The position numbers were made by a program, and so were the translations under genes. 64,000 bases of DNA. Source: an uncultured bacterium (GTDB lineage: Bacteria > Patescibacteriota > Saccharimonadia > Saccharimonadales > Saccharimonadaceae). Positions 8,195-16,974 of the stretch are shown in pieces. The notes below the pieces were generated by a model. It ran no database searches and was not told the origin of the DNA. It was given only the letters and a program-made list of their open reading frames with translations. How positions within the stretch are numbered: the stretch's first letter is position 1; every line of letters starts with the position of its first letter. Location of the stretch: the NCBI GenBank assembly GCA_937922985.1, contig CALAKV010000038.1, forward strand, positions 16,995 to 80,994. Direction: 5' to 3'.

Positions 8195-9244
8195 TTAGTC
8201 AACTTTAATATATTTTTGAATTTTACCGTCTTTTTCAAGCTGTTCAAGTTGTTTATTAAACTCGGTAAATTTAATTTTTATTGATTCATAACTAACTTCA
8301 TTATCGGTTTTTTCAATCAATTTAACAATATAATAGCCATCACCCGAGTTTGAAATAAACGGTTTCGAAACTTCACCAACTTTCAATCCTGCCGCAATTT
8401 TAGAACGACCACCATCAATGTTAGTTTTTCGAACTTTTCCGGGTTTTGCATATTCAATTTTATCGCCAAAATGTTCAACAGCTTTCGAAAAATTATTCGC
8501 ATTTTCACTTAAATATTTTGAAACCTCATTTTTAAGATTTTCAGCCGTTTTATCAATTTGTGCAGTCACTTTTCGGCGAAGTAGCGGCAATTCGATAAAC
8601 ATTCGACGATATTCATTTGGCGAAAGACCGTAATTATAGGCCGCAATTTTATATAGGGCGCTTTCAGTCAGCTCGGTATTTGGTATTTTTCGCTGTGCAT
8701 CAAAAGCTTCACTAATTTCTTTATCCGAAACTGAAATTCCAAGTTCACGAGCCTTTTTTTGAGCATAAGCATTAGCAATCGCATTTTTCATTGCTTTTGT
8801 TTTGTTCAAAGTAGAAAGAGCACTCGTGTTATTAGCCCCCTCTATTTCATCCTTATTAGCGTTTGCAATTTGCATATTTGCCCGATATTCCATTAAATAA
8901 TCACTATAAAGTGCTTCCTCACCATCAACTTTTGCAATCGGAAACGGCAATATGGTTGTAAAACGATAAACAAACTCACTAGTATTTTGAGCTTGATAAA
9001 GCTGATACCAAAGCAAGCTTGCACCCGTAATTAGAATTACACCAGCAATAATTAAGGCGTTAATCACTAAACGATTTTTGCTATACTGCACAGGATATTT
9101 AAATTTTTTACCCTTATTCAAAATCTCACGACGTTGTTCTTCAAGTGTTGTATTTGTAATTTTTGCAATCTGGCTTTCGTGGGATTCAGGTTTTTTTGAA
9201 ACCTTATCTCTAATTTTTTTGGCTTTTTCTCTAATATTCTTCAT
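8195..9244 (-). CDS. Membrane-anchored parvulin/SurA-like peptidyl-prolyl isomerase
   Basis: A probable foldase of the extracytoplasmic face. The chosen ATG (9242-9244) follows a strong GGAGG Shine-Dalgarno and gives 349 residues. A longer frame to 9316 would overlap the upstream gene by 86 nt and is less likely. The protein has a Lys/Arg-rich cytoplasmic N-terminus, one transmembrane helix (about 60-82), a SurA-like helical chaperone region (about 105-230), and a C-terminal parvulin-like half with GLKVGEVSKPF and GYYIVKLIEK. It overlaps the bPH2 gene by 14 nt. Whether isomerase activity is retained is uncertain because the N-terminal half of the parvulin fold is weak. Confidence 0.8.
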   Translation of the reverse strand: MKNIREKAKKIRDKVSKKPESHESQIAKITNTTLEEQRREILNKGKKFKYPVQYSKNRLVINALIIAGVILITGASLLWYQLYQAQNTSEFVYRFTTILPFPIAKVDGEEALYSDYLMEYRANMQIANANKDEIEGANNTSALSTLNKTKAMKNAIANAYAQKKARELGISVSDKEISEAFDAQRKIPNTELTESALYKIAAYNYGLSPNEYRRMFIELPLLRRKVTAQIDKTAENLKNEVSKYLSENANNFSKAVEHFGDKIEYAKPGKVRKTNIDGGRSKIAAGLKVGEVSKPFISNSGDGYYIVKLIEKTDNEVSYESIKIKFTEFNKQLEQLEKDGKIQKYIKVD

Positions 9245-9746
9245 TTTCTCCCTCCATTTCAATTTTCGAAATCGCATCTTGAATTTTATTATAAATCTCT
9301 TCTGGATGTTCAACATTTTTAATTTCTAAATCACCCACAATCGTAAAAATATTGATTGTTCCAAAATGGAAAATTTCACCAAAAAAACCTGGTATTTCAA
9401 AATTAACACTTTGAATTTTCGAAAGCGGTAAGTCCATCATTTTTCGCCCAAAAAAGCCTTTTTGTGTAATCTGGCGAATCCGCTCGTTCGAAACAATATA
9501 AAGAGAATAATACCAAAGCATGAATTGATAAAAAAATAAAATCAAACCAACAATAAATCCACCCAAAGCAATCCAAAGTGCATCCATTAGATTATCTGAT
9601 GTTAGCATAAAAAATGTTGGCAAACAAGAAATCGCAAAAACGCCCAAAAAAAGGTAAAAACCCTTTCGCATTGCAATAATATGTTTTCGAAACATAAAGA
9701 GAAATTCTTCGTCTTCTCTTTGACCTTTAAAAATTTGTTCTTTCAT
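9231..9746 (-). CDS. PH-like (bPH2/YdbS-type) membrane protein
   Basis: The 171-residue protein has two adjacent transmembrane helices (about 28-48 and 55-80) followed by a bacterial pleckstrin-like domain. Its typical segments are YYSLYIVSNERIRQITQKG and SKIQSVNFEIPGF, seen in the YdbS/YdbT family. The function of the family is not established. Translation is probably coupled to the downstream foldase gene by a 14-nt overlap. Confidence 0.82.
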   Translation of the reverse strand: MKEQIFKGQREDEEFLFMFRKHIIAMRKGFYLFLGVFAISCLPTFFMLTSDNLMDALWIALGGFIVGLILFFYQFMLWYYSLYIVSNERIRQITQKGFFGRKMMDLPLSKIQSVNFEIPGFFGEIFHFGTINIFTIVGDLEIKNVEHPEEIYNKIQDAISKIEMEGENEEY

Positions 9747-9758
9747 AAATAAATTTAG

Positions 9759-9835
9759 TGGTACCCCGGATAGGAATCGAACCTATAACCTTTTCCTTAG
9801 GACGGAACTGCTCTATCCAATTGAGCTACCGAGGC
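9759..9835 (-). tRNA. tRNA-Arg (CCT)
   Basis: On the minus strand, acceptor GCCTCGG pairs with CCGGGGT (G-U pairs included). The anticodon loop GTCCTAA gives CCT, the T-loop is TTCGATT, and A plus encoded CCA form the 3' end. Confidence 0.95.
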
Positions 9836-9878
9836 TCACTACTCTATTTTACCAGATTTTTAAAAAAATAGCGAGATT

Positions 9879-10388
9879 TTAACGCGTAAATTTTTCGTGA
9901 GGTGAAGTGTAGTCGTAAATTTCAAAATCCGAAAACCAGTGTGAAATTTCTTGCTTTGCTTCTTCAATGCTACCTGAAGCATGAATTAGATTCGGAATCC
10001 CAACATTATGCTCATCTGCATAGCCAAAACTCATGTGCGAATAATCACCGCGAATCGTACCAGGAAGCGCCGTTTTCGGTTCAGTTCCACCAACAAGTTT
10101 TCGCACCAATTCAACCGCCTCCACGCCTTCAAAAACCATTGCAATTACAGGCCCTTGAGTCATAAATTCCAACGCCATATCAAAAGCTTTTTCACCGCGC
10201 CGTGTGACCATTTTGCCAATTCCTTCATAGTGCTTGTGATAATGCTCTTTGCTTGGGAAAATCATTTTTGTGCCGATTATTTTCAAACCAACCCTTTCGA
10301 AACGCGTTAAAATTTCTCCCACAATTCCACGCTGAACAGCATCTGGCTTAAATAAAATTAACGTTCGCTGAATTAATTCTTTCGACAT
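9879..10388 (-). CDS. ndk: Nucleoside diphosphate kinase
   Basis: Transfers the gamma-phosphate between nucleoside di- and triphosphates in the cytoplasm. Hallmarks are FKPDAVQRG at the N-terminus, the Arg-containing PGTIRGDY, and the active-site histidine in NLIHASGS near residue 136. At 169 residues it is about 20-25 longer than typical Ndk; the extra length is a C-terminal tail. It stands alone between tRNA-Arg and the divergent xerD-like gene. Confidence 0.97.
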   Translation of the reverse strand: MSKELIQRTLILFKPDAVQRGIVGEILTRFERVGLKIIGTKMIFPSKEHYHKHYEGIGKMVTRRGEKAFDMALEFMTQGPVIAMVFEGVEAVELVRKLVGGTEPKTALPGTIRGDYSHMSFGYADEHNVGIPNLIHASGSIEEAKQEISHWFSDFEIYDYTSPHEKFTR

Positions 10389-10454
10389 AAAACTCCTTCT
10401 TAGACTTCTTCATAAATTATACTATTTTTTATAAAAAAATGCTATAATAAGATT

Positions 10455-11372
10455 ATGTATATTTCTGAAGGAATTGAAGATTTTATTGAATCACTCGAAG
10501 TTGAAGGTGGCCGTTCGAAAAAGACGGCCGAGAATTATCGGCTTTATTTGGAGCGATTTGTTGAATTTGCGGGCGATATTCCAGCAAAAGAAATTACCTC
10601 AGAATTAGTTCGAAAGTATCGTTTATGGCTTAATCGTTACGAAAATGAATTTGGTAAAGATTTAGGGCGAGCTACACAAGCTTATCATTTGATTGCCCTT
10701 CGAAGATTTTTAACTTATCTTGCTCGGCGTGATATTAAAAGCTTAGAACCTTCAAAAATTGAGCTACCAAAAATTGTAAAGCCACAAGTGAATTTTTTGC
10801 ATTACGAAGAAATTGAGCGCTTGATTGCTGAAATTCCAAATGAAACTGAAAGTGATTTACGAGACCGCGCAATTGTGGAATTACTATTTTCAAGCGGTTT
10901 GCGTGTTTCTGAGCTTGTAAATTTAAACCGTGGAAGCATCAATACGAAGCGGCGTGAATTTACCGTTCGCGGAAAAGGAAACAAAGACCGACCAATTTTT
11001 ATTTCGAAAAAAGCTGCAGAACATATCGAAAATTATTTAGACGCTCGAAATGACAACTTGCAACCATTATTTTTAAATTATTCGCGGCGATACAAAAAAC
11101 CTTCAACTGATGGAAATTATCGGCGAATTACACCGCGTTCGGTGCAAAGAATGGTTGAAAAATACGCAAAACTTGCCGGAATTACAAAACATGTTTCGCC
11201 CCACACAATGCGACATTCTTTTGCAACAGATTTACTCGTGAATGGCGCGGATTTGCGCTCAGTGCAAGGAATGCTTGGCCACGCCAGCATTGCAACAACA
11301 CAAATCTATACGCATATCACTGACCAGCATTTAAAAGAAATTCACGAGAAATTTCACAGCGAAACAGAATAA
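10455..11372 (+). CDS. xerD: Tyrosine recombinase XerC/XerD family
   Basis: Site-specific recombinase expected to resolve chromosome dimers at dif. The 305-residue protein has an N-terminal SAM-like core-binding domain (1-85). Its catalytic domain carries Arg in SGLRVSELV, Lys in GKGNKDR, HTMRH, LGHAS and the nucleophilic Tyr in TQIYTHIT. A TATAAT at 10443-10448 ends only 6 nt before the ATG and there is no Shine-Dalgarno, so the mRNA is probably leaderless. In a single-recombinase genome it would act alone, like XerS/XerH; whether another Xer exists cannot be seen here. Confidence 0.92.
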   Translation: MYISEGIEDFIESLEVEGGRSKKTAENYRLYLERFVEFAGDIPAKEITSELVRKYRLWLNRYENEFGKDLGRATQAYHLIALRRFLTYLARRDIKSLEPSKIELPKIVKPQVNFLHYEEIERLIAEIPNETESDLRDRAIVELLFSSGLRVSELVNLNRGSINTKRREFTVRGKGNKDRPIFISKKAAEHIENYLDARNDNLQPLFLNYSRRYKKPSTDGNYRRITPRSVQRMVEKYAKLAGITKHVSPHTMRHSFATDLLVNGADLRSVQGMLGHASIATTQIYTHITDQHLKEIHEKFHSETE

Positions 11373-11396
11373 AAGTGGCTATTTGAAAGCCACTTT
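11372..11396. terminator. Bidirectional terminator between xerD and the pilin genes
   Basis: A 9-bp perfect stem AAAGTGGCT / AGCCACTTT closes a 7-nt loop and is followed by Ts. It serves xerD and the convergent pilus operon. Confidence 0.75.
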
Positions 11397-12071
11397 TTAT
11401 TTACCAAGAGTTCGAACAGTTAAATCGAATCTATTAACTGCACAATAATTACTTTTAATATTCCCCTCACAATTATATGTGCTTACATCTATATCCCCAT
11501 TGTTTGGCGTTCCTAGGATATAAGAAATATTAACGATCATTTGGTTTGATGCACTATTTTTTAAATTAGGCGAGGTTGAAAAATTAATTCCATGTAATCG
11601 AAGATCGATTTCACTGCTAGTTAGGATCTCTGTAACACTGTTGTCACGAGGCACCCTTCGCCAAATTGTATTTTCGGCACCATCAGCACAATAAGATCTA
11701 GCAGTATCGCGAACTTTTACTAATTTAACGGCACTAATATCGCTAAAAACTATCTGTCTCCCATCTCCTATATTCCACAAGTAGCTCACGGTTCCAGTGC
11801 AAAATGCGCCGGCTGCACCAGTAGATTTATAAATTTTACCATCAACACCGCCATTCCAATCATCAAGCATTGGTGAAGAATTGAAAGTCTTAGTAAAATC
11901 TGCATTAATTGTGCGAGCAGCAGTGTTTAAATCTTTATAAGTTGTACCACGAGTAATTGTGTTCGTCATTTGAATAATTAAGCCAGCAACGCCAACGAGC
12001 AGAAATGCAATCACGCCCATTGCTAGCATTAATTCCATAATCGTAAAACCTTTTTTAGCTCCTTGGGTCAT
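11397..12071 (-). CDS. Type IV pilin-like protein (PilW/minor pilin type)
   Basis: The 224-residue protein has a class III prepilin leader: a short basic segment, cleavage at G|FTIMEL, then a hydrophobic helix (about 10-33) with Glu at mature position 5. The rest is a variable extracellular domain with Cys residues. It is the last gene of the pilus operon and overlaps the preceding pilin gene by 17 nt. It is probably a minor pilin processed by the PilD homologue encoded upstream. Confidence 0.85.
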   Translation of the reverse strand: MTQGAKKGFTIMELMLAMGVIAFLLVGVAGLIIQMTNTITRGTTYKDLNTAARTINADFTKTFNSSPMLDDWNGGVDGKIYKSTGAAGAFCTGTVSYLWNIGDGRQIVFSDISAVKLVKVRDTARSYCADGAENTIWRRVPRDNSVTEILTSSEIDLRLHGINFSTSPNLKNSASNQMIVNISYILGTPNNGDIDVSTYNCEGNIKSNYCAVNRFDLTVRTLGK

Positions 12072-12666
12072 ATAACCTCACAATCGTTCCAAGAGTTGTT
12101 TTTACGTTAGTTCCTGGCGCAGACCAACATGCACGAATATGAAAATCATAATATTTCGTATTTGGAGCATGAACTTTCTCAACCCAAATACCTTGTGCAC
12201 TTCTATAAGGAAGATCATCGCGTAGCCAGTTCGCATTATTATCTTTATCATCACCGTAAGCAATTCGTGGATAAGTTATAGCATTAACTATTTTTTCAGT
12301 GTGATAACCACGATTCGTCACCATATCTCTTGTTGAGATAACAAAAGCACTTGAGCCTCGACTACATTCCCCAAGTGGGGTTGCTGAGCCTTGAGCATCT
12401 TTCGTTAAGCTATTTTTCCATAATTCTGCCGCAGGACTTGAAACTTCTGAACTATCTGCACGATATTCAGAAATAAACGCCGCATTAGCAAAACGCAAAG
12501 CTTCCGCTTGAGTATCCATAGCATTTCGCGCCATAGTAAGCTGCAAACTTGCTAGTGCACGCGACATTCCATTATTCATTGCCGTCAACCCAATCATCAT
12601 TACAGTTGCAAAAACAGCAATAGCAAGAAGCACTTCAATTAATGTATCACCTTTTCGAAATTTCAT
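12055..12666 (-). CDS. Type IV pilin-like protein (PilV type)
   Basis: The 203-residue protein has leader MKFRKG and the processing region G|DTLIEVLLAIAVF, resembling PilV-type minor pilins (TLIEVL). One N-terminal transmembrane helix is followed by an alpha/beta pilin-like domain with two Cys residues that may form a disulfide. Its ATG overlaps the previous gene's stop by 1 nt, so it belongs to the same operon. Confidence 0.83.
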   Translation of the reverse strand: MKFRKGDTLIEVLLAIAVFATVMMIGLTAMNNGMSRALASLQLTMARNAMDTQAEALRFANAAFISEYRADSSEVSSPAAELWKNSLTKDAQGSATPLGECSRGSSAFVISTRDMVTNRGYHTEKIVNAITYPRIAYGDDKDNNANWLRDDLPYRSAQGIWVEKVHAPNTKYYDFHIRACWSAPGTNVKTTLGTIVRLYDPRS

Positions 12667-13733
12667 TATAAATTCTTTCCATCAATTATTACATCACCAA
12701 ATCTTGCATCACCCTTTCTATCGCCTCCACAAGAAGAGCCTTTAGGACCGTCAAGAGGTGCAATTTCAACGGCAGAAGCCGAAGGTCCAATTTTTACAAC
12801 TTTATTTCTATCGCCGAAGAAATTGAAGCCACCAGCATACCATTGCACTCCGTCGTTGGAAGGTCGAACGCAGACATTAACTGTTTTTCCATTTTTAATA
12901 ACAAAATTACTATTCACATTTATATCTCTAAAAGCGGCTATAAGGCCATCATTATCAAGAGAACCATGTTCTATCATTGCTGAAGTACCGAAAGAAATTA
13001 TTGAATTATCAATAGGAGATCTTAATATTAAAACGCCCGTGATTGTATCCAAACCATGCCACTTATTATCCCCACTTGTTACTGAAGTGACCGTACTTTT
13101 GTCACTGAATGCGCGCCTTCCGCTAGCACCAATCAACCTATTATCTGTTACATTCTTGTATGTTCCGCGCCATTGCAGCTCTATATCTTTTGGACCTTTT
13201 ACACTATTCTTACCACCATCAAGAACAAATTTTGTTGCACGTAAAGCCTCTATGCTATTTCTACACTCTCTTAAATCACCGTGTAATTTACCATTCTCAT
13301 CTATAACCCGACAATCCTTTGATGTATCTATATCTTTTCCTATAACATCAAAAACCCTGAATCGATCTTGTCCAAGAGTTGCATTTTCATTCCCAGGAAT
13401 AACATTTCCATTATATAGAGAAATATACTTTCCAAGTATCACACAATTGCTTGAACCCGTTAATTTGCCGCTATTATCTTTTAAAATACTTATATTTGCA
13501 CCAGACGTGTCACATTTAATTTTTGTAGAACCCTTATCATTGGTTTGATTTTCTACATCCGAAAACACACCCTGAATATCTGATTTAAAAGTATTTACTG
13601 AATCATTATAGCGCTGTTTTTCAATACTAGCATTCCAGCCAACAAGCATAGTTGCCAACATTAAGCCAGAGATACCCAAAACAAGTATCACTTCAATAAT
13701 TGTAAAAGCTTTTTTCATTGTAAAGTTTTCCAT
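12666..13733 (-). CDS. Type IV pilin-like protein, long globular domain
   Basis: The 355-residue protein has an N-terminal MKKAFTIIEVILVLGISG segment: a prepilin-like helix in which Ala rather than Gly precedes the Phe at the cleavage point. A large Gly/Asn/Asp-rich extracellular domain with several Cys residues follows. The start at 13733 has AGGAG 5 nt upstream; an internal ATG at 13718 is the alternative. Its TATAAT lies about 10 nt before the start, so the three pilins may also have their own promoter. The TTCGAA word is nearly absent in this variable gene. Confidence 0.78.
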   Translation of the reverse strand: MENFTMKKAFTIIEVILVLGISGLMLATMLVGWNASIEKQRYNDSVNTFKSDIQGVFSDVENQTNDKGSTKIKCDTSGANISILKDNSGKLTGSSNCVILGKYISLYNGNVIPGNENATLGQDRFRVFDVIGKDIDTSKDCRVIDENGKLHGDLRECRNSIEALRATKFVLDGGKNSVKGPKDIELQWRGTYKNVTDNRLIGASGRRAFSDKSTVTSVTSGDNKWHGLDTITGVLILRSPIDNSIISFGTSAMIEHGSLDNDGLIAAFRDINVNSNFVIKNGKTVNVCVRPSNDGVQWYAGGFNFFGDRNKVVKIGPSASAVEIAPLDGPKGSSCGGDRKGDARFGDVIIDGKNL

Positions 13734-13766
13734 ATTTACTCCTATTATACCATAAGCTTTTTATTT

Positions 13767-14669
13767 TTACATTATCAAATTGATAAAAAATACCAAAATT
13801 TGCTGTTGAAGGGCTAATAAAATTAAAGCCGCTAAAATCATTGCCGGGCCAAATGGAATTTGTGTTCCACGTTTAACTTTTCGAAAATGCAAGATAGATT
13901 GAAAAACTGCAAAAACCAAGCCCACAACATTCGAAAGGAAAAGTAGAAAAATTGCAAAAACTGGGTGGTTTGGTAAAAGAAAAATCAAGCCAACTGCCAA
14001 AATCCAGTCGCCACCACCAACCCATTGCTCTTTCGAAATTTTTGCAAGCACAAAATAGATCAACGGGAAGAACATCATTGAAATTACTAAGTAAAAAACG
14101 GATCTCAAATTAAATCCACCAGAAACTGTCAAAAATCCAGTTGCCCAATAAATAAATGCTAAAATATTGAAAATATGTAGAAGTTTGGTTGGCAAAAGCG
14201 ACCACTTAGTATCATAAATAAACATAATTGCAAGCGGAACCAGAGAAATTAATAAAATGAAAAGTCTAATTGCTGGCAAAACTAAAATTGTGCCATTCGA
14301 AATCGGGTTAAAAATTAAGAAAATAATCGCAAAAAGCGCAAACATTAAAATTTCAGAAAAAAATTCAAGTGAGCCAATTTTCGAACGACATTTACGACAT
14401 TTTCCACCAAGTGAAAGCCAAGAAATAATCGGAATTAGATCAAACCACTTTAGTTTATAGTTGCAGTTCAAGCAATGTGAGCGGTCATTTTTTGTTTTAA
14501 CCGAAACTAAAGAGCGGAGTTTTTTCCATTCAGTAGAATCAACTTTTTTGCCAGATTCTCTCTCTTCTTGAAGTTGTTTTGCACGCAATCGCCAAACTTG
14601 GGCAACTGAAAAACTACCCAAAACGGCACCAATTACGCCAAAAATTAAACTTAATAGAAAATTCTCCAC
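13767..14669 (-). CDS. pilD: Prepilin peptidase / N-methyltransferase (PilD, A24 family)
   Basis: Cleaves and methylates prepilins in the membrane. The 300-residue protein has an N-terminal domain with two CxxC zinc pairs (HCLNC and KCRKC) separated by the family motif LIPIISWLSLGG. The catalytic Asp residues lie in FIYDTKWSLLP and the GGGD motif (residues about 214-217). Seven or eight hydrophobic helices are present. It lies 18 nt downstream of pilC in the pilus operon. Length is normal for the bifunctional enzyme. Confidence 0.94.
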   Translation of the reverse strand: MENFLLSLIFGVIGAVLGSFSVAQVWRLRAKQLQEERESGKKVDSTEWKKLRSLVSVKTKNDRSHCLNCNYKLKWFDLIPIISWLSLGGKCRKCRSKIGSLEFFSEILMFALFAIIFLIFNPISNGTILVLPAIRLFILLISLVPLAIMFIYDTKWSLLPTKLLHIFNILAFIYWATGFLTVSGGFNLRSVFYLVISMMFFPLIYFVLAKISKEQWVGGGDWILAVGLIFLLPNHPVFAIFLLFLSNVVGLVFAVFQSILHFRKVKRGTQIPFGPAMILAALILLALQQQILVFFINLIM

Positions 14670-14687
14670 TCTCTTCCTTTCGAAAAA

Positions 14688-15893
14688 TTAAACTTTTGTA
14701 ACCAGCGAGTAAATTGGGAACAAAATTGCACCAATCAAACCACCCGCCATCAATGCCATTACAACCATCAAGATTGGCTCGATCAAGGTTGAAATAGCTT
14801 TAATTTGCTCATCAAGCTCATCCTCATAAACCTGCGCGGTTTTGCCAAGCATTTCATCAATTTTACCAGATTGCTCACCAATGTTAATCATTTGTGGCAC
14901 CATATCCAAAATATAATCTTTACCCTTTAAAGATTCTGAAAGACTTTTACCACCTTGAACGAGTTTTCCGGCTTCATCAATACTCTTTTTCACAATAACA
15001 TTATTCATTGCATCACCACAAATGTTGAGCATATCAAACATTGCCACACCAGTTGAAAGCAAAAGCTGACCGGTTCTTGCAAATCGTGCCATATAGAGCT
15101 TTCGAAATAGCGGGCTAAACAATGGAACATTTAGTTTGAAATTTGCCGCAAATTTAATTCCTGACTCAGTTTTAAGATATTGGCGGAAGAAATAACCAGC
15201 AACACCTATTCCAACCAAAACAAGCCACCAGAAGTTAATCATAAAGTCTGATATTCCAATAAGAATTTGTGTTGCAAATGGCAATTCTTGGTGCATATCT
15301 TTATAGAGCTGCTTAACTTGAGGAACAACCTGCACCATCATAAACGCCATCACAAGACCAATAACCACAAGAACAATTACTGGGTAAGTTAAAGCCCCAC
15401 GAATCTTACTCATCATTGCCGCGTCTTTTTCTTGCTGAGTTGCAACACGGCGGAGCGATTCATCAAGTGTTCCTGACATTTCACCAGCAGCAATCAAAGC
15501 AAGATAAACTTTATCGAAAACATCTGGAAATTTCGAAAAAGCATCTTTCAAGCTTGAGCCACTTTCAACCGAAGCCAAAATATCATCAACAACTGAGCGC
15601 ATCTTTTTATTTTCAGTTTGCTCAGAAACTGTTCGAAGGGCCTGCGCAAGAGGTAAACCTGCACCAATCAAAGTAGCAAATTGACGAGTGAAGACAATTT
15701 TATCCTTAGTTGTAATTCGGTTCATAAACCTCGCCAAAGCGTTTTCTTGGCCAACTTCATAAATATCGTCTTGCAAAATATAGCCTTGATCAATAAGAGC
15801 TTTTCCAGCCGCACGCTGACTATCTGCTGAAATTTCACCTTTAACGATTTTACCAGTAACACGATCTTTTACTTTATAAGAAAATTTTTTCAT
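14688..15893 (-). CDS. pilC: Type IV pilus inner-membrane platform protein PilC
   Basis: The 401-residue polytopic protein links the cytoplasmic motors to the growing pilus. It has two T2SSF domains (about 65-190 and 268-390), each with typical Gly/Ala-rich segments such as FATLIGAGLPLAQAL and TGQLLLSTGVAMFDMLN. Three transmembrane helices lie near 170-190, 215-235 and 370-395. It follows pilT by 1 nt. Confidence 0.95.
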   Translation of the reverse strand: MKKFSYKVKDRVTGKIVKGEISADSQRAAGKALIDQGYILQDDIYEVGQENALARFMNRITTKDKIVFTRQFATLIGAGLPLAQALRTVSEQTENKKMRSVVDDILASVESGSSLKDAFSKFPDVFDKVYLALIAAGEMSGTLDESLRRVATQQEKDAAMMSKIRGALTYPVIVLVVIGLVMAFMMVQVVPQVKQLYKDMHQELPFATQILIGISDFMINFWWLVLVGIGVAGYFFRQYLKTESGIKFAANFKLNVPLFSPLFRKLYMARFARTGQLLLSTGVAMFDMLNICGDAMNNVIVKKSIDEAGKLVQGGKSLSESLKGKDYILDMVPQMINIGEQSGKIDEMLGKTAQVYEDELDEQIKAISTLIEPILMVVMALMAGGLIGAILFPIYSLVTKV

Positions 15894-15894
15894 A

Positions 15895-16962
15895 TTAGCC
15901 TCTCATCAACCTTTCAAATTCAACTAAATCAACCGCAAATTCGCGTGCATCATCATAAGTTACCACGCCAGATTGCACCAATTTAACAAGTGTTCTGTCC
16001 ATTGTCTGCATTCCTTGGTCGGAACCAGTTTGAATAACAGTATCAAGCTGATGAGTTTTTCCTTCACGAATAATATTTCGAATTGCAGGGTTGGCAACCA
16101 TAACTTCGGCCGCAACAACTCGCCCACCGCCAATTGCAGGAACAAGTCGTTGAGCACAAATTCCTTGTAGAATATTAGCAAGCTGCGAACGAACTTGAGG
16201 CTGTTGGTGCGGTGGAAAAACATCAATCATACGGTCGATTGATTGCGCTGCAGAGTTTGTGTGAAGTGTTGCAAACACTAAGTGCCCAGTTTCAGCAATT
16301 GTAATTGCAGCCGAGATTGTTTCAAGATCACGCATCTCACCAATCAAAACAACATCTGGATCTTGACGAAGCGAACTTCGAAGAGCCGCAGAAAATGAGT
16401 AAGTGTCATAATGAACCTCTCGCTGAACAATCGCTGAACGTTTCGATTTATGTGTAAACTCAATCGGATCTTCAATTGTAATGATATGCTGAGCTTTTTC
16501 ACTGTTAATTTTATCAATTAAAGCAGCAAGAGTTGTAGATTTTCCTGAACCAGTTGGTCCGGTAACTAAAACTAAACCACGCGGAAAATCGGCAAAAGAC
16601 TGAATCACTGGTGGCATTCCAAGCTCAGTAATAGTTTTGATTTGATTTGGAATTAAACGAAGCGAAGCTGCCAAATTACCACGTTCATGAAAAGCATTAA
16701 CACGAAAACGACCCAAATCGCCAAAGGCAAATGAGAAGTCGAATTCCTTATCTTTAATCAGAATTTTTTGCTGATCATCATCAAGAATTACAAAAACAAG
16801 ATACTCAACTTCTTCAGCATTCAATGGGTTATATCCTGGGAATGGCGCCAAAACACCATCAAGCCGCATCATTGGTGGTAAACCAACTTGCAGGTGAAGA
16901 TCGCTTGCGTTTTTTCGAACGATTTCTTCAAGTAAAATTTCTATTCTTAGACTTTGATTCAT
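15895..16962 (-). CDS. pilT: Pilus retraction ATPase PilT
   Basis: Hexameric ATPase that depolymerises the pilus. The 355-residue protein has Walker A GPTGSGKST (about 135-143), the Asp box IITIEDPIEF, Walker B DPDVVLIGEMRD and the His box GHLVFATLHTNSA. The PilT-type C-terminal AIRNIIREGK region is the usual retraction-specific element. Its presence beside PilB implies dynamic (twitching or DNA-uptake) pili rather than a pure secretion system. Confidence 0.96.
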   Translation of the reverse strand: MNQSLRIEILLEEIVRKNASDLHLQVGLPPMMRLDGVLAPFPGYNPLNAEEVEYLVFVILDDDQQKILIKDKEFDFSFAFGDLGRFRVNAFHERGNLAASLRLIPNQIKTITELGMPPVIQSFADFPRGLVLVTGPTGSGKSTTLAALIDKINSEKAQHIITIEDPIEFTHKSKRSAIVQREVHYDTYSFSAALRSSLRQDPDVVLIGEMRDLETISAAITIAETGHLVFATLHTNSAAQSIDRMIDVFPPHQQPQVRSQLANILQGICAQRLVPAIGGGRVVAAEVMVANPAIRNIIREGKTHQLDTVIQTGSDQGMQTMDRTLVKLVQSGVVTYDDAREFAVDLVEFERLMRG

Positions 16963-16974
16963 ATTCCTCCCGTT

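Noticed and set aside
9242..9316. Longer N-terminus for the parvulin-like protein
   Set aside because: It would overlap the upstream gene by 86 nt, while the ATG at 9244 has a strong GGAGG site.
16014..16050. Terminator-like dyads inside the pilT coding sequence
   Set aside because: Short dyads without T-runs inside a conserved gene are expected by chance.
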